NCBI RefSeq assembly: GCF_002161675.1
Contig: NZ_NFIH01000002.1
Coordinates: 1-64,000 of the forward strand
Reading direction: 5' to 3'
Length of the DNA: 64,000 nucleotides
Source: Pseudoflavonifractor sp. An44
GTDB taxonomy: Bacteria; Bacillota; Clostridia; Oscillospirales; Oscillospiraceae
In this document: positions 43,989 through 53,027 of the stretch, in pieces
Numbering within the stretch: position 1 is the first letter of the stretch
Layout of the letters: each line of letters starts with the position of its first letter
Program-made: the position numbers and the translations under genes
The notes under the pieces: model-generated
The model's database searches: none
Seen by the model: only the letters and a program-made list of their open reading frames with translations
What the model was told of the DNA's origin: nothing

Positions 43989-45467
43989 GTGGATCACAAC
44001 AAATTGTATGAGGATATCGCCCAGCGCACCCAAGGCGATATTTACATTGGGGTGGTTGGTCCGGTACGCACGGGAAAATCCACCTTTATCAAACGCTTTA
44101 TGGAGACCATGGTGCTGCCGGAAATCCAGAACACCTATCTGCGGGACCGGGCCCGGGATGAGCTGCCCCAGAGCGGGTCCGGCCGCGTGGTGATGACCGC
44201 CGAGCCTAAATTCGTCCCGGAGGATGCGGTGAGCCTGTCCATGGATGACGGCAGCTCCTTCTCCGTGCGGCTCATTGACTGCGTGGGCTATATGGTGCCT
44301 GGAGCCATGGGGCAGATGGACGGAGACCAGCCCCGGATGGTGACCACCCCCTGGATGGACTACGAGGTCCCCATGACTCAGGCCGCGGAGCTGGGCACCC
44401 AGAAGGTCATCACTGACCACTCCACCATTGGCATTGTGGTGACCACCGATGGAACCATCGCCGACATCCCTCGGGAGGACTACCTGGAGGCGGAGGAGCG
44501 GGTCATTGAGGAACTCAAAGCCATGGGCAAGCCCTTTGTGGTGCTGCTCAACTCCGCCCAGCCCTACAGCGACCGGGCCCAAGCCATCCAGGCGGATATT
44601 GCCCAGCAGTACCAGGTCACCTGCCTGGCGGTGAACTGCCTGACCCTGGACGAGGAGACGGTGGAGGCCATCCTGAGCGGGGTGCTCCACGAGTTCCCCA
44701 TGAAGCAGCTGGAGCTGTTTCTCCCCTCCTGGGTGGATGTGCTCCCCTTTGACCACCCCATCAAAAGCCAGCTCTATGGGATGATTCGCCAAGAGGCCGG
44801 AGGGTTGGAGCGGCTGCGGGACACAGAAGCAGCGGTGGAGGCCTTGGACCAGCGGGAGGAAATTGCCTCTGCCCAGATCACCCGCATGGACATGGGTAAC
44901 GGCGTGGTAACGGCGGTGCTGGAGCTGCCACGAAGTCTGTTCTATGAGACGGTGTCCCAGCGCTGCGGCTTGGAGATTCACGACGACGGAGACCTCATTG
45001 GACAGCTGGTCCAGATGGCCTCCATGAAGCGGAAATATGAGAAGGTGGAGCAGGCGCTGGCCCAGGTGGAGGAGACGGGCTACGGCATCGTCATGCCCGA
45101 TCCCCAGGAGATGACCCTGGAGGAGCCGGAGATCGTCAAGCAGGGCGGCCGCTACGGGGTACGCCTCAAAGCCTCGGCTCCCTCCATCCACATGATGCGG
45201 GCGGACATTAAAACCGAGGTCTCTCCCATCATGGGCACGGAGAAACAGTCGGAGGAGATGGTGGACTTCCTCCTGCGTCAGTTCGAGGGGGATACGGGAA
45301 AGATCTGGGACTCCAACATGTTTGGCCGCTCCTTCCACGAGCTGGTGGGGGAGGATTTGCAGGCCAAACTCAAGCGTATGCCGGAGGATGCCCGGGAGAA
45401 GCTGCGGGACACCCTCCAGCGCATCATCAACGAGGGGTCCGGGGGCCTGATTTGCATCATTCTGTAA
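43989..45467 (+). CDS. spoIVA: SpoIVA, spore coat scaffold ATPase
   Basis: A 492-residue cytoskeletal ATPase that polymerises around the forespore as the coat basement layer. The Walker A motif is GVVGPVRTGKSTFIKRF at residues 22-38, LIDCVGYMVPGAMG holds the switch region, and NSAQPYS follows. The C-terminal region is conserved. The start is GTG 43989 after GAGGAGGAA. It is driven by its own sigma-E promoter and closed by a terminator. Confidence 0.97.
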   Translation: MDHNKLYEDIAQRTQGDIYIGVVGPVRTGKSTFIKRFMETMVLPEIQNTYLRDRARDELPQSGSGRVVMTAEPKFVPEDAVSLSMDDGSSFSVRLIDCVGYMVPGAMGQMDGDQPRMVTTPWMDYEVPMTQAAELGTQKVITDHSTIGIVVTTDGTIADIPREDYLEAEERVIEELKAMGKPFVVLLNSAQPYSDRAQAIQADIAQQYQVTCLAVNCLTLDEETVEAILSGVLHEFPMKQLELFLPSWVDVLPFDHPIKSQLYGMIRQEAGGLERLRDTEAAVEALDQREEIASAQITRMDMGNGVVTAVLELPRSLFYETVSQRCGLEIHDDGDLIGQLVQMASMKRKYEKVEQALAQVEETGYGIVMPDPQEMTLEEPEIVKQGGRYGVRLKASAPSIHMMRADIKTEVSPIMGTEKQSEEMVDFLLRQFEGDTGKIWDSNMFGRSFHELVGEDLQAKLKRMPEDAREKLRDTLQRIINEGSGGLICIIL

Positions 45468-45470
45468 GGA

Positions 45471-45514
45471 AAAGATGTGTCGCAGAACATGGGTTCTGTG
45501 GCACATCTTTTTTT
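45471..45514 (+). terminator. Terminator after spoIVA
   Basis: AAAGATGTG (45471-45479) pairs with CACATCTTT (45502-45510), with an inner CAGAAC/GTTCTG stem, followed by a T-run to 45514. Confidence 0.88.
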
Positions 45515-45609
45515 GTAACGTTTTGTATGTTTCGGGTTCTAATGGATGAATCAAGAAAAGAGATCTGATACAATGGGGAAACAAAGTGCCGGGAGAAGGG
45601 GGGAGAGAC

Positions 45610-46098
45610 ATGTCAGGATTTCAAGAGATTTATGAGACCTACAGTCGGCCTGTGTACCGGTTTCTCCTGGCCCTGACCCGGAACGAGACCATGGCCGAGG
45701 ATTTGTTACAAGACGTGTTCTATCAGGCTCTCTTACATATTGACCGATTCGAGGGGCGCAGCAGCCTGTACACCTGGCTGTGCCAGATCGGAAAAAACGC
45801 CTGGCTGAAGGAATGCCGCAGACAGAAACACCATGAGACATGTCCTGTGGAGAAGATGGTGGAGATAGCCGCTCAGGAACTGACTCCTGAGGAACAGGTC
45901 GTTCAGCGGGAAGAGCGTATGCGGGTACGTCAGGCGGTACAGCAGCTCAGTGAGCCCTACAAGGATGTGTTTATTCTCCATACCTATGCCGATGTAAAGC
46001 TTAAGGAGATTGCAGAGTTATATGAAAAATCCGAGACGTGGGCCAGAGTGACCTACTATCGGGCCAAGCAGAAGATTATTCAGGAGGTGTCAAAATGA
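45610..46098 (+). CDS. ECF-type RNA polymerase sigma factor
   Basis: A 162-residue sigma factor. Region 2 is DLLQDVFYQALLHIDRFEG, with TWLCQIGKNAWLKE. Region 4 is LSEPYKDVFILHTYADVKLK with the helix-turn-helix EIAELYEKSETWARVTYYRA. ATG 45610 follows GAAGGGGGGAGAG. It overlaps the next gene by 4 nt, the normal sigma/anti-sigma arrangement. I found no convincing autoregulated promoter. Confidence 0.9.
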   Translation: MSGFQEIYETYSRPVYRFLLALTRNETMAEDLLQDVFYQALLHIDRFEGRSSLYTWLCQIGKNAWLKECRRQKHHETCPVEKMVEIAAQELTPEEQVVQREERMRVRQAVQQLSEPYKDVFILHTYADVKLKEIAELYEKSETWARVTYYRAKQKIIQEVSK

Positions 46099-46871
46099 AG
46101 TTGTCATGTGACATTGTGCAGGACTTGCTGCCGCTGTACGAGGATAATCTGTGCAGCCAGGCCACCCGAGAGGCGGTGGAGGAGCATTTGCGGGAGTGCG
46201 AGGCCTGCGGGAAGCAGCACGCAGCCGTCCAGGAGCTCACAGAGCCAGAGATGGAGGTGAAACCCAAACAGGAGAAAAAGGCCGCAGCTAAGAGTTTCAA
46301 AAAGATTCGCAACCGCTGGATTGCATCCATTGTGGTTATAGTTCTGTTGATTCCTGTACTCTACCTGGGTGTAGGACAAGTGAGAGGTGTAGGCCCCAGC
46401 TTTTCTAACCTGCGGCAAATTTACCTCGGCAATCGGTTTATGCACTATATGGAAGCTGGAGATTATGAGAAAGCCTTTGAATATCTGGATTTGAGGAATA
46501 CGAAGCAGCGATGGTTGGAAGAGGGCCATATCCCAGCGGAAGAACTGGACCATTTTGAGGAGGACACCAAGGCACGTTTTCTGGCGTTGGGGGAAGAACT
46601 GGAACAGGCTGGAGGAATTCAAAATGTTCGGTACATCGGTGTAAACGGTTATGCAGATCATTTCGTTGGGGATTACGAGTATGAGATATGGTTTGCCGCA
46701 GAATACAAGGGAGTGGACCGACAGATTATTTTGTGGGTGACCAAGGACGGCGTAGATTCCGGCCATGCAGAGTTGAGCCTGGCTGACCCTCTGGAGGCTA
46801 TGGTGTCGTGGAACTATACCATGTACAATCAATATACTGGAGTGGATATCTCTGACGATCATGGAACATGA
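46095..46871 (+). CDS. Anti-sigma factor with zinc-finger and extracellular domain
   Basis: A 258-residue membrane protein. Residues 1-45 are an anti-sigma zinc finger of zf-HC2 type (MKLSCDIVQDLLPLYEDNL, then HLRECEACG). One membrane helix follows (WIASIVVIVLLIPVLYLGV, about 76-95). The outer 160 residues are a DUF-like domain (FMHYMEAGDYEKAFEYLD) with no family I recognise. It should hold the preceding sigma factor at the membrane until a signal arrives. Confidence 0.87.
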   Translation: MKLSCDIVQDLLPLYEDNLCSQATREAVEEHLRECEACGKQHAAVQELTEPEMEVKPKQEKKAAAKSFKKIRNRWIASIVVIVLLIPVLYLGVGQVRGVGPSFSNLRQIYLGNRFMHYMEAGDYEKAFEYLDLRNTKQRWLEEGHIPAEELDHFEEDTKARFLALGEELEQAGGIQNVRYIGVNGYADHFVGDYEYEIWFAAEYKGVDRQIILWVTKDGVDSGHAELSLADPLEAMVSWNYTMYNQYTGVDISDDHGT

Positions 46872-46875
46872 GAGA

Positions 46876-46907
46876 AGGCCGGGAAGCTCGATGGGGCTTC
46901 CCGGCCT
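46876..46907. terminator. Convergent hairpin between anti-sigma and Crp/Fnr genes
   Basis: AGGCCGGGAAGC and GCTTCCCGGCCT form a 12-bp stem with an 8-nt loop. Both genes end within 10 nt of it. T-runs are weak. Confidence 0.7.
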
Positions 46908-46914
46908 CGCTGGT

Positions 46915-47520
46915 TTATCGGTTTTGCAACACTTGAAGCTGTCCTTCGTCCAAAATCTGTACTGTGCCGTACCCCGTCTCCACAGCTCCTTGCTGTACCA
47001 ATTGCTTCATGGCCCGGCTGACGGTGATGCGGCTCATGCCAATGGCCTGGCCGATGCTCTCGTGCGTACACGCCACGGTGTTGTTCTCGCCTCGGGGTAA
47101 GGTCAGCAGGTACCGAGCTACCCGGCCAATGGCTGGGAGAGAGGCAGTGTCCACGTGGTCGGAGAGAATCCGAATGGTGCGGGCCAGATAGCGCAGCATG
47201 GGCTGGGCCAGCTGTGGGTGCTCCATGAAGATCTGATCCAGTCGCTGCTGGTCAATGGACACCACCAGGCTGTCCTCCAAGGCCATGGCGGAGCTGACCC
47301 GGGGGTACTGGTCAAAAAAAGATGCCTCCCCCATCAGGTCCCCACTGCGGTGGATGGTCAAAATACGCTCGTCTCCCTCCGGGCTGCTGAGAAAGCTGCG
47401 GGCGGAGCCGGACACTAGGTAGTAAAAGTGGTGAGGCTGCTCTCCCTGGAGATAAATCATCTGCCCCTTGGTGTACAACTTGGGGGTCTGCCCCCGGGCG
47501 AAGATGTCCCACTGTGCCAT
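46915..47520 (-). CDS. Crp/Fnr-family transcriptional regulator
   Basis: A 201-residue regulator. Residues 15-110 are a cyclic-nucleotide-binding-like beta barrel ([20 protein letters not shown], then [11 protein letters not shown]). The C-terminal winged helix has [22 protein letters not shown]. It has no N-terminal Cys cluster, so it is not an iron-sulfur FNR; the effector is unknown. It is divergent from leuC, with a palindrome between them that may be its site. Confidence 0.9.
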   Translation of the reverse strand: MAQWDIFARGQTPKLYTKGQMIYLQGEQPHHFYYLVSGSARSFLSSPEGDERILTIHRSGDLMGEASFFDQYPRVSSAMALEDSLVVSIDQQRLDQIFMEHPQLAQPMLRYLARTIRILSDHVDTASLPAIGRVARYLLTLPRGENNTVACTHESIGQAIGMSRITVSRAMKQLVQQGAVETGYGTVQILDEGQLQVLQNR

Positions 47521-47546
47521 GCCGTTCCCTCCAATCTCCCTAAGAT

Positions 47547-47562
47547 TGTATCACATGTTACA
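47547..47562. promoter_or_regulatory. Candidate Crp/Fnr operator
   Basis: TGTATCACATGTTACA is a near-perfect 16-bp palindrome, 26 nt upstream of the Crp/Fnr start and 67 nt upstream of leuC. The size and TGT/ACA arms suit this family. Confidence 0.5.
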
Positions 47563-47629
47563 TTCTTTTTCCAGAGGCTTTGGCATAATGAATGTACCGA
47601 ACAACCTGAGAAACAAGGAGGTGCGTCTC

Positions 47630-48889
47630 ATGGGTATGACCATGACGCAGAAAATTTTGGCCCGGGCAGCGGGTTTGGACCAGGTACAGGCCGGACAGCT
47701 CTTAGAGGGCAAGCTGGACCTGGTGCTGGGCAACGACATTACTACCCCTGTGGCCATCAAAGAGTTTGAGAAGGCGGGGTTGTCCACGGTGTTTGACCAG
47801 GACAAGATCGCCATTGTGCTGGACCACTCCACCCCCTGTAAGGACATCAAGTCCGCCCAGCTGTGCGCCAGGTGCCGGGACTTTGCCCACAAGCACCACA
47901 TCACCCACTTCTACGATGTGGGCCAGATGGGCATTGAGCACGCCCTGATTCCCGAGAAGGGCTTGGCTGCCCCCGGTGAGGTCATCATTGGCGCAGACTC
48001 CCACACCTGTACTTATGGCGCTCTGGGCGCTTTCTCCACTGGCGTGGGCTCCACCGATATGGCGGCGGGCATGGCCACCGGTCTTGCCTGGTTCAAGGTG
48101 CCCCAGGCCATTCAGGTCAAGCTCACCGGAACTCTCTCCCCCTATGTCAGTGGCAAGGACGTGGTGCTCCACCTCATCGGCATGATCGGGGTGGATGGAG
48201 CTCTGTATCAGTCCCTGGAGTTCTGCGGAGATGGCGTGGCCTCCCTGGAGATGGACGATCGGTTCACCATCTGTAATATGGCCATTGAGGCAGGTGCCAA
48301 AAACGGCATCTTCCCTGTGGACGAGAAGACCATCGCCTACTTGAACGGACGGGTGGAGCGGGCCTGGACCGCCTTTGAGGCGGACGAGGACGCCGTGTAT
48401 GCCCGCACTGTGGAGATCGACCTGTCCACGCTGCGTCCCACTGTGGCTTTGCCTCATTTGCCCTCTAATACCCAGCCGGTGGACGAAGTGGCGGGCAAGC
48501 CCATCCAGCAGGTGGTCATTGGCTCCTGCACCAACGGACGCTTGAAGGACCTGCGAGAGGCCGCTGCCATCCTCCGGGGAAAGAAGGTGGCTGACGGGGT
48601 ACGATGCATTGTCATTCCCGCCACCCAGCAGATCTATCTCCAGGCTATGGAGGAGGGCCTCATTGCTGACTTTATCCAGGCCGGGGCCGCGGTATCTACC
48701 CCCACCTGTGGGCCCTGTCTGGGCGGCCACATGGGCGTGCTCAGTGACAACGAGTGGGCCATTGCCACCACCAACCGCAACTTCGTGGGCCGCATGGGCC
48801 CCACCAGTTCCATGATCATTCTGGCAAGCCCTGCGGTGGCAGCGGCTTCTGCCATCACCGGCGTGGTCACCGACCCCGCCACCATCTGA
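47630..48889 (+). CDS. leuC: 3-isopropylmalate dehydratase, large subunit
   Basis: A 419-residue aconitase-superfamily subunit of the shorter two-subunit type, isomerising 2- to 3-isopropylmalate in leucine synthesis. 4Fe-4S ligands are Cys in VIGSCTNGR and [25 protein letters not shown] is the substrate motif. ATG 47630 follows AAGGAGG at 8 nt. Confidence 0.95.
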   Translation: MGMTMTQKILARAAGLDQVQAGQLLEGKLDLVLGNDITTPVAIKEFEKAGLSTVFDQDKIAIVLDHSTPCKDIKSAQLCARCRDFAHKHHITHFYDVGQMGIEHALIPEKGLAAPGEVIIGADSHTCTYGALGAFSTGVGSTDMAAGMATGLAWFKVPQAIQVKLTGTLSPYVSGKDVVLHLIGMIGVDGALYQSLEFCGDGVASLEMDDRFTICNMAIEAGAKNGIFPVDEKTIAYLNGRVERAWTAFEADEDAVYARTVEIDLSTLRPTVALPHLPSNTQPVDEVAGKPIQQVVIGSCTNGRLKDLREAAAILRGKKVADGVRCIVIPATQQIYLQAMEEGLIADFIQAGAAVSTPTCGPCLGGHMGVLSDNEWAIATTNRNFVGRMGPTSSMIILASPAVAAASAITGVVTDPATI

Positions 48890-48904
48890 GGGAGGGATGA
48901 AAAG

Positions 48905-49390
48905 ATGAAGATTTACAAATACGGCGACAACGTGGATACCGACGTCATCATCCCCGCCCGCTACCTCAACGCCCCGGACGAGAAGTCCCTGGCCTCCCAC
49001 TGTATGGAGGACATCGATGTCGACTTTGCCACCACTGTGGAACCCGGCGATATTGTGGTGGGTGGCAGCAACTTCGGCTGTGGCTCCTCCCGGGAGCACG
49101 CCCCCCTGGCCATCAAGGCCTGTGGCGTGAAGTGCGTCATCGCCAAGAGCTTTGCCCGTATCTTCTACCGCAACGCCATCAACATCGGCTTCCCCATCAT
49201 GGAGTGCCCGGAGGCGGTGGACGGTATCTCTCCCGGTGACAGCGTCACGGTGGACTTTGCTACGGGTGTCATTGAGAATCAAACCACCGGGCAGACCTTC
49301 CAGGCAGCGCCGTTCCCCGCCTTTGTCAACGGCATTATTGAGCACGGTGGCCTGCTCCACTCTCTGAAAGCTAGGGGGATTGCCAAATGA
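48905..49390 (+). CDS. leuD: 3-isopropylmalate dehydratase, small subunit
   Basis: A 161-residue swivelling domain partner of LeuC. It has [15 protein letters not shown] at the start and [15 protein letters not shown] as the substrate loop. It overlaps leuB by 4 nt. Confidence 0.96.
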   Translation: MKIYKYGDNVDTDVIIPARYLNAPDEKSLASHCMEDIDVDFATTVEPGDIVVGGSNFGCGSSREHAPLAIKACGVKCVIAKSFARIFYRNAINIGFPIMECPEAVDGISPGDSVTVDFATGVIENQTTGQTFQAAPFPAFVNGIIEHGGLLHSLKARGIAK

Positions 49391-50463
49391 ATTACAAAAT
49401 TGCACTGATTCGGGGGGACGGAATCGGCCCTGAGATTGTCCATGAGGCGGTAGGCGTCCTGGACAAGGTGGGAGAGAAGTTCGGCCACACCTTCACTTAT
49501 GTGGATGTGCTGCTGGGAGGCTGTGCCACCGATGCGGTGGGAAAGAGCTATCCCGACGGCACCGCCGAAACCTGTAAAAACTGTGATGCCGTGCTGCTGG
49601 GTGCTGTGGGCGGCCCCAAGTGGGGCAGCGACAAGCCCGCCGAGCAGCGGCCGGAAACCGCTCTGCTGGCCATTCGTAAGGACTTGGGGCTATACGCCAA
49701 TCTGCGTCCTGCCGCTCTGCGACCCGCTTTGGCCGAGGCCTGCCCCCTGAAGAAGGAGACTGCCGAGAAGGGTATTGACCTGATGATGGTGCGGGAGCTC
49801 ACCGGAGGCGTGTACTTTGGTAAGCGGGACCGCTATGAGACCTCGGACCGAGGTGTGGAGTGCACCGACTTGATGGCTTACTCCGAGATGGAAATCGAGC
49901 GCATTGGCCGCCGAGCCTTTGAGATGGCTCGACTGAGACGGAAGAAAGTGTCCAGTGTGGACAAGGCCAACGTGCTGGAGACCAGCCGCTTGTGGCGGTC
50001 TGTGATGCACCGCCTGGCGGAGGAGTACCCCGACGTGGCCTATGAGGACGTACTGGTGGACAACTGCGCCATGCAGCTGGTGCGGGACCCGGGCCAGTTT
50101 GACGTGGTGGTCACCGAGAACATGTTCGGAGATATCCTCTCCGACGAGGCCTCCATGATCACCGGGTCTATTGGCCTGTTGCCTTCCGCCTCTATGGGAG
50201 ATACGGCCCCCGCCCTCTATGAGCCCATCCATGGCTCTGCCCCCGATATCGCCGGGCAGGACAAGGCCAACCCCATTGCCACCATTCTCTCCGTGGCCAT
50301 GATGCTCCGCTACTCCTTCCAGCTGTCTGCCGAGGCGGATGCTGTGGAGCGGGCGGTGGACCAGGCCCTGGCTGACGGCTGGCGCACGGCCGACATTGCC
50401 AAACCGGGAGAAGACGTCATTGGCACCCGCCGTATGGGTCAGATCATCCGGGATAATATTTAA
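49387..50463 (+). CDS. leuB: 3-isopropylmalate dehydrogenase
   Basis: A 358-residue NAD-dependent enzyme of the IDH/IMDH family. Visible motifs are [12 protein letters not shown], the family signature block beginning [19 protein letters not shown], and [15 protein letters not shown]. It follows leuD with a 4-nt overlap. leuA is not in the window. Confidence 0.97.
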   Translation: MNYKIALIRGDGIGPEIVHEAVGVLDKVGEKFGHTFTYVDVLLGGCATDAVGKSYPDGTAETCKNCDAVLLGAVGGPKWGSDKPAEQRPETALLAIRKDLGLYANLRPAALRPALAEACPLKKETAEKGIDLMMVRELTGGVYFGKRDRYETSDRGVECTDLMAYSEMEIERIGRRAFEMARLRRKKVSSVDKANVLETSRLWRSVMHRLAEEYPDVAYEDVLVDNCAMQLVRDPGQFDVVVTENMFGDILSDEASMITGSIGLLPSASMGDTAPALYEPIHGSAPDIAGQDKANPIATILSVAMMLRYSFQLSAEADAVERAVDQALADGWRTADIAKPGEDVIGTRRMGQIIRDNI

Positions 50464-50470
50464 CGACCTG

Positions 50471-50508
50471 GGGAACCTCCGCCGGACTGGATTCGGGCGG
50501 AGGTTCCC
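50471..50508 (+). terminator. Terminator after leuB
   Basis: GGGAACCTCCGCC pairs with GGCGGAGGTTCCC (13 bp, 12-nt loop). The T-tract is interrupted. It immediately precedes the next promoter. Confidence 0.75.
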
Positions 50509-50510
50509 TC

Positions 50511-50539
50511 TTGCATTGCTCTGGATTGCTGGCTATAAT
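50511..50539 (+). promoter_or_regulatory. Promoter of the CoaX-like gene (TTGCAT-17-TATAAT)
   Basis: TTGCAT (50511-50516), 17 bp, TATAAT (50534-50539). Confidence 0.8.
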
Positions 50540-50578
50540 AAAAATAATATGAATCTGATCATGAAGGGGTTGGGCGCT

Positions 50579-51361
50579 TTGATTTTGGCTGTGGCCATCA
50601 GCAATATCCATGTCACCATCGCACTGTTTGAAGAGAACGGTGACATCCGGTTCCGCTCTGAGCTGGAAAGTGAGCGCAGATACAGTGAAGATCGATGCGC
50701 CCTGGACCTCATGGGGGTGTTCCAGCTGTACGGCGGGAAGATCCAGGAAGTACAGGGGGCCATTGTGTCCAGCGTTGTACCCCAGGTGACGGATATTTTT
50801 GTCCGGGCCATTCAGCGTCTGACGGGGAAGCGCCCCATGGTGGTGGGCCCGGGAGTGAAAACTGGGCTGAACATCCGGGCGGACGTGCACAACCAGCTGG
50901 GCAGCAACATTGTGGCCTCGGCGATGGCAGCGGTGGCCCTGTATCCGTCCCCGTCCATTGTCATCAACTCGGGCACCGCCCTGTCCTTCTCCTACATGCG
51001 TCAGGCCTCTTATGAGGGATGTTCCATTATGCCGGGTATGGCCATTGCTCTGGAGGCCCTGTCCGACAACGGGGCCCAGCTACCCCACATTGCCATGGGG
51101 AAGGTGGATTCTCCCCTAGGCCGCAACACGGTGGACTCCATGCGAGCGGGTGTGGTGTACGGGTATGCCGGGTCCATTGATCGCCTCATTGACGAGATGG
51201 AGGAGTCTGCCGGGGAGAAGGCCGCCTCTGTGGTGGCTACGGGAGAGTACGCCCCGGAGATCTTCCGCCACTGCCGCCATGAGATTCAGTACGACCGGGA
51301 CCTGATGGTCAAGGGGCTGTATTTTCTCTACCGCAAGAACACCACCAAGCGCACCCGGTGA
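50579..51361 (+). CDS. CoaX-like protein, probably inactive as type III pantothenate kinase
   Basis: A 260-residue homologue of CoaX over its full length: GPGVKTGLNIR and the YPSPSIVINSGTA region are clear. The catalytic residues are not. Family members start M-L-L-A-I-D-V-G-N-T; this one reads MILAVAISNIH, with Ala at position 6 in place of the essential Asp. The GADR motif is GSNI, and the Asp before GTATT is Asn/Ser. It probably binds but does not phosphorylate pantothenate, or has another role. TTG 50579 is preferred (AAGGGG 9 nt upstream); ATG 50549 would lie about 10 nt from the -10 box. The downstream aminotransferase has its own promoter. Confidence 0.8.
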   Translation: MILAVAISNIHVTIALFEENGDIRFRSELESERRYSEDRCALDLMGVFQLYGGKIQEVQGAIVSSVVPQVTDIFVRAIQRLTGKRPMVVGPGVKTGLNIRADVHNQLGSNIVASAMAAVALYPSPSIVINSGTALSFSYMRQASYEGCSIMPGMAIALEALSDNGAQLPHIAMGKVDSPLGRNTVDSMRAGVVYGYAGSIDRLIDEMEESAGEKAASVVATGEYAPEIFRHCRHEIQYDRDLMVKGLYFLYRKNTTKRTR

Positions 51362-51418
51362 ATTTTGCAGCACAAGACGTTATAACATGCAAAATAACCC
51401 GTATCCATGGGATTGACT

Positions 51419-51448
51419 CTTGCATATGTGCAAGAAAGACGATATAAT
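51419..51448 (+). promoter_or_regulatory. Promoter of the aminotransferase gene with overlapping inverted repeat
   Basis: TTGCAT (51420-51425), 17 bp, TATAAT (51443-51448). The -35 box lies inside CTTGCATATGTGCAAG (51419-51434), a 6-bp inverted repeat with 4-nt centre, a possible repressor site. Confidence 0.75.
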
Positions 51449-51480
51449 ATGTCACAAATGAAGTGTACGGAGGGATTGAC

Positions 51481-52677
51481 TTGAAAGAACTGTCCAAGAT
51501 TGCCTCTCAGGTGCAGGCATCCAGCACCATGGCCATTGACTCTCTGGCCAAGCAGATGAAGGCCGACGGCATAGACGTGGTGGGATTTGGCGCTGGTGAG
51601 CCGGATTTTAACACCCCGGACGAGATCAAGGCCGCTGGTATCCGGGCCATTGAGGAGAACAACACCCGCTACACCCCCGCTTCCGGTTTGCCCGGCATTA
51701 AGAAGGCGGTGTGCGAGCGTGTGAAGGCGGACTTCCACGTGGAGTATGAGCCGTCCCAGGTGATGGTGGCCGCTGGTGCCAAGCACTGTGTGTATGTGGC
51801 CCTCCGGGCTCTGGTCAATCCCGGGGACGAGGTGATTGTCCCAGCCCCCTACTGGGTCAGCTACATTGAGCTGGTCCGCATGATGGGTGGCGTGCCTGTG
51901 GTGGTGACTGCGGAGGAATCTGCCGGGTTTAAAATTACCGCTCAGCAGCTACGGGATGCCATTACCCCCAAGACCAAGGCTATGATTCTCAACAATCCCT
52001 CCAACCCCACCGGCATGGTGTACAACGGGGAGGAGCTGAAGGCTCTGGTGGATGTGTGCGTGGAGAATGACCTGTACATCATCGCCGATGAGATCTACTC
52101 CTGCCTGCTCTATGATGGGCTGAAATTTACCTCTGTGGCCAGCCTGGGCGAAGAGGTAAAGAAGCGCACCATCCTCATCAACGGCGTCTCCAAGGCCTAT
52201 GCCATGACGGGCTGGCGCATTGGCTACGCTCTGGCTGAGCCCGAGATCATCAAAGTCATGAGCAACTACCTCAGCCACTGTGCGGGCTCCTGCTGCACCA
52301 TTTCCCAGAAGGCGGCAGAGGCGGCCCTCAGCGGCTCTCAGGAGAAGATTGAGACCATGCGGCAGGCCTTTGAGGAGCGGCGCAACTACCTGGTGGAGCG
52401 CATGAACCAGGTGGAGGGCGTCAGCTGCATCAAGCCCGAGGGCGCTTTCTACGTGATGATGAACATGGAGAAGCTGGTGGGTCGCACCGTCCACGGCCAG
52501 GTGATCCACACCTGTGACGACTTCTCTCAGGCCTTCTTGAAGTATGGTCTGGTGGCCACCGTGCCCGGTACCGCCTTCGGTGCCCCCAACTTTGTGCGCT
52601 GGTCCTATGCCACCTCCATGGAGAACATCAAGAAGGGCATGGACCGCCTGGAGGCGTTCTTGAAGGAATTCCAGTGA
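51481..52677 (+). CDS. Class I pyridoxal-phosphate aminotransferase (aspartate type)
   Basis: A 398-residue fold-type I aminotransferase resembling Firmicute aspartate aminotransferases. The PLP lysine is in INGVSKAYAMTGWRIGYA. GAGEPDFNTP, NNPSNPTG and ADEIYSCLLYDG are family motifs. The exact amino donor cannot be fixed by sequence. The start is TTG 51481, 6-7 nt after ACGGAGGG; GTG 51463 would lie before that site. Confidence 0.9.
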   Translation: MKELSKIASQVQASSTMAIDSLAKQMKADGIDVVGFGAGEPDFNTPDEIKAAGIRAIEENNTRYTPASGLPGIKKAVCERVKADFHVEYEPSQVMVAAGAKHCVYVALRALVNPGDEVIVPAPYWVSYIELVRMMGGVPVVVTAEESAGFKITAQQLRDAITPKTKAMILNNPSNPTGMVYNGEELKALVDVCVENDLYIIADEIYSCLLYDGLKFTSVASLGEEVKKRTILINGVSKAYAMTGWRIGYALAEPEIIKVMSNYLSHCAGSCCTISQKAAEAALSGSQEKIETMRQAFEERRNYLVERMNQVEGVSCIKPEGAFYVMMNMEKLVGRTVHGQVIHTCDDFSQAFLKYGLVATVPGTAFGAPNFVRWSYATSMENIKKGMDRLEAFLKEFQ

Positions 52678-52693
52678 GTTCCCCAACTGACCC

Positions 52694-52722
52694 TTGCAAA
52701 ACCTTGCAGGGTTGGATATACT
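52694..52722 (+). promoter_or_regulatory. Promoter of the DUF1858 gene (TTGCAA-17-TATACT)
   Basis: TTGCAA (52694-52699), 17 bp, TATACT (52717-52722), 38 nt before the ATG. Confidence 0.7.
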
Positions 52723-52760
52723 ATCACTGTTCGACAAACTAGATCAGGAGGTCATATCAC

Positions 52761-52961
52761 ATGGCTAAGATTACCAAGGATACTATCATCGGCGATATTC
52801 TGGACATCGCTCCTCAGACTGCCCCCATCTTCCTGTCCATCGGCATGCACTGCCTGGGCTGCCCCTCTTCCCGGGGTGAGACGGTGGAGCAGGCCTGCAT
52901 GGTCCACGGCGTGGACGTGAACGCTCTGCTGGAGCAGCTCAACGCCAACATCGGCGAATAA
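52761..52961 (+). CDS. DUF1858 small protein
   Basis: A 66-residue protein of the DUF1858 family. Its centre reads IFLSIGMHCLGCPSSRGETV, with a CxxC pair that could bind metal or act in redox. Homologues occur alone or fused to hybrid-cluster and nitrite-related proteins in anaerobes. It is monocistronic, with its own promoter and terminator. Function unknown. Confidence 0.9.
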   Translation: MAKITKDTIIGDILDIAPQTAPIFLSIGMHCLGCPSSRGETVEQACMVHGVDVNALLEQLNANIGE

Positions 52962-52973
52962 AAACCATTGCGG

Positions 52974-53001
52974 GAAAAGAGCGGGTAACCGCTCTTTTCT
53001 T
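52974..53001 (+). terminator. Terminator after the DUF1858 gene
   Basis: GAAAAGAGCGG pairs with CCGCTCTTTTC around GTAA, followed by TT. Confidence 0.85.
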
Positions 53002-53027
53002 GTATCTGATGAAAATGAGGGATTTTT

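Noticed and set aside
45515-45609. Autoregulated ECF promoter before the sigma factor gene
   Set aside because: A TACAAT-like -10 is present but no AAC-type -35 at proper spacing; evidence too weak.
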